From assembly GCF_004016445.2 (NCBI RefSeq), contig NZ_SADT02000003.1:263231-327230 (forward strand): a stretch of DNA of 64,000 nucleotides. Reading direction: 5' to 3'. This document shows positions 63,131-64,000 of the stretch, one piece after another. Each line of letters starts with the position of its first letter. Within the stretch, counting starts at the first letter, position 1. The position numbers were made by a program, and so were the translations under genes. The DNA is from Mesorhizobium sp. M2E.F.Ca.ET.219.01.1.1 (GTDB taxonomy: Bacteria; Pseudomonadota; Alphaproteobacteria; Rhizobiales; Rhizobiaceae). The notes under the pieces were generated by a model that was given only the letters and a program-made list of their open reading frames with translations, was not told where the DNA came from and made no database searches.

Positions 63131-64000
63131 TCACTCCAACAACGGCGACCAAGCCGGATCCGAAGCATAGTTCGCGGTCGGGATCGGCTGCTCGTTGCGG
63201 CCGGTGAGGTCGACCGAGACCAGCTTCGGTCCGCCGCCCGAGTCGCGGAAGAACATCAAGACGCGGCCGTTCGGCGCCCAGGTCGGACCCTCCTGCTGGA
63301 AGCCTGAGGACAGGATGCGCTCACCCGAGCCGTCGGTCTTCATGACGCCGATCTGGAATTCGCCGCCGCTCTGCTTGGTGAAGGCGATGAGATCGCCCCG
63401 CGGCGACCAGACCGGGGTCGAATAGACGCCGTCGCCGAAGGAGATGCGGTGCGGGTTCGAGCCGTCCCCGCCCATGACGTAGATCTGCGAGCGCCCGCTG
63501 CCGCCGCCGCGGTCGGAGGTGAAGACGACCTGCGAACCGTCCGGCGAATAGGACGGCGAGGTGTCGATAGCGGTCGAATCGGTGAGCCGCGTGGTCGAGC
63601 GGCTTCTCAGGTCCATGGCGAAGATGTTGGAATTGCCGTCGTCGCGCAGCAGGCTCATGATCACCTTCTGGCCGTCGGGCGAGAAGCGCGGCGCAAACGT
63701 CATGCCCGGGAAATTGCCGACCAGCTCGCGCTGCCCGGTCTCGATCTGCAGCAGGTAGACCTTCGGCTGCCCGCTCTCATAGGACATGTAGGTGATTTCC
63801 TGCCGGTTCGGCGAGAAGCGCGGCGTCAGCACGATCGCGCGGCCGTCCGACAGGTAGCGCACATTGGCGCCGTCCTGGTCCATGATGGCGAGCCGCTTCT
63901 TGCGCGCGTTCTTGGCGCCGGATTCGTCGACGAAGACAACGCGTGTATCGAAATAGCCCTTTTCGCCGGTGATCTTCTCATAGATCGCATCGGCGATGAT
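63131..64000 (-). CDS. tolB: Tol-Pal system translocation protein TolB, C-terminal part
   Basis: The gene enters from the right edge, so about 290 C-terminal codons are visible and the N-terminal domain and signal peptide lie outside. The visible part is the beta-propeller with repeated motifs PRFSPNRQEITYMSYESG, PRFSPDGQKVIMSLLRDD, PSYSPDGSQVVFTSDRGG and PVWSPRGDLIAFTKQSGG. The upstream residues (IADAIYEKITGEKGYFDTRVVFVDESG) are the typical linker into the propeller. TolB is periplasmic and binds Pal. Ends LLE. First gene here of tolB-pal-cpoB-tilS-ftsH order on this strand. Confidence 0.95.
   Translation of the reverse strand: MIADAIYEKITGEKGYFDTRVVFVDESGAKNARKKRLAIMDQDGANVRYLSDGRAIVLTPRFSPNRQEITYMSYESGQPKVYLLQIETGQRELVGNFPGMTFAPRFSPDGQKVIMSLLRDDGNSNIFAMDLRSRSTTRLTDSTAIDTSPSYSPDGSQVVFTSDRGGGSGRSQIYVMGGDGSNPHRISFGDGVYSTPVWSPRGDLIAFTKQSGGEFQIGVMKTDGSGERILSSGFQQEGPTWAPNGRVLMFFRDSGGGPKLVSVDLTGRNEQPIPTANYASDPAWSPLLE

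Overview
The window looks like chromosomal DNA of a Mesorhizobium-like alphaproteobacterium (order Hyphomicrobiales/Rhizobiales). The evidence is high GC with short AT-rich promoters, rhizobial-type gene neighbourhoods (phaR with divergent phbAB followed by an Suv3-like helicase, S4 protein and fdxA; tolB-pal-cpoB-tilS-ftsH-glmM), Omp25/31-like barrels, a CarD regulator, a second-type RpoH, and several families of palindromic intergenic repeats typical of this group. Most of the window is core genome. I saw no prophage, insertion sequence, CRISPR array, rRNA or tRNA. The organism name is an inference from gene content, not a database match.

Layout. 1-10.4 kb: end of a polyprenyl synthetase, mtgA, rpmF, a small membrane protein, an alpha/beta hydrolase, a DUF1036 protein with pyruvate kinase, an N-formylglutamate amidohydrolase-like gene with DUF1244, an MFS carrier convergent with a LysR regulator, and an NAD(P)-binding epimerase divergent from that regulator. 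10.4-16.8 kb: a membrane-fusion/RND efflux operon and a coniferyl-aldehyde-type dehydrogenase. 16.8-24.3 kb: a carbon-storage cluster with a patatin, two divergent citrate-synthase paralogues (one with an N-terminal helix-turn-helix), phaR, phbA and phbB. It is dense in palindromic repeats and shared operator-like boxes. 23.9-24.3 kb is a gene-free, internally duplicated region with DnaA-box-like sequences. 24.4-33.5 kb: Suv3-like helicase, S4 protein, fdxA, carD, a polar amino-acid ABC transporter and rpoH. 33.6-44.5 kb: a secreted caspase-like protein, a M48 lipoprotein protease, thiBPQ under a TPP riboswitch with divergent thiamine pyrophosphokinase, an ABC-F ATPase and a ccdAB toxin-antitoxin module. 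44.5-53.8 kb: a large proline/alanine-rich membrane protein, purA, a DMT exporter, serC-serA and two outer-membrane beta-barrels. 54-64 kb: glmM, two secreted cysteine-module paralogues on the opposite strand, ftsH, tilS, cpoB, pal and the C-terminal part of tolB.

How the parts work together. The 17-24 kb block joins acetyl-CoA entry to the TCA cycle (citrate synthases) with its diversion to poly-3-hydroxybutyrate (PhbA, PhbB) and the storage regulator PhaR. The divergent citrate-synthase promoter and the divergent phaR/phbA promoter share a 16-base box with one mismatch, and the patatin promoter carries a related TGC-rich palindrome, which suggests common control. The right end is the cell-envelope Tol-Pal block next to the FtsH/TilS/GlmM group.

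The least explained signals are these. (1) A roughly 145-bp palindrome occurs three times, each copy starting at the TAG stop codon of a gene, with paired substitutions in both arms. (2) A rhizobial-type palindromic repeat is inserted in frame inside the helicase gene. (3) A diverged ~280-bp tandem duplication with DnaA-box-like sites lies upstream of the helicase.
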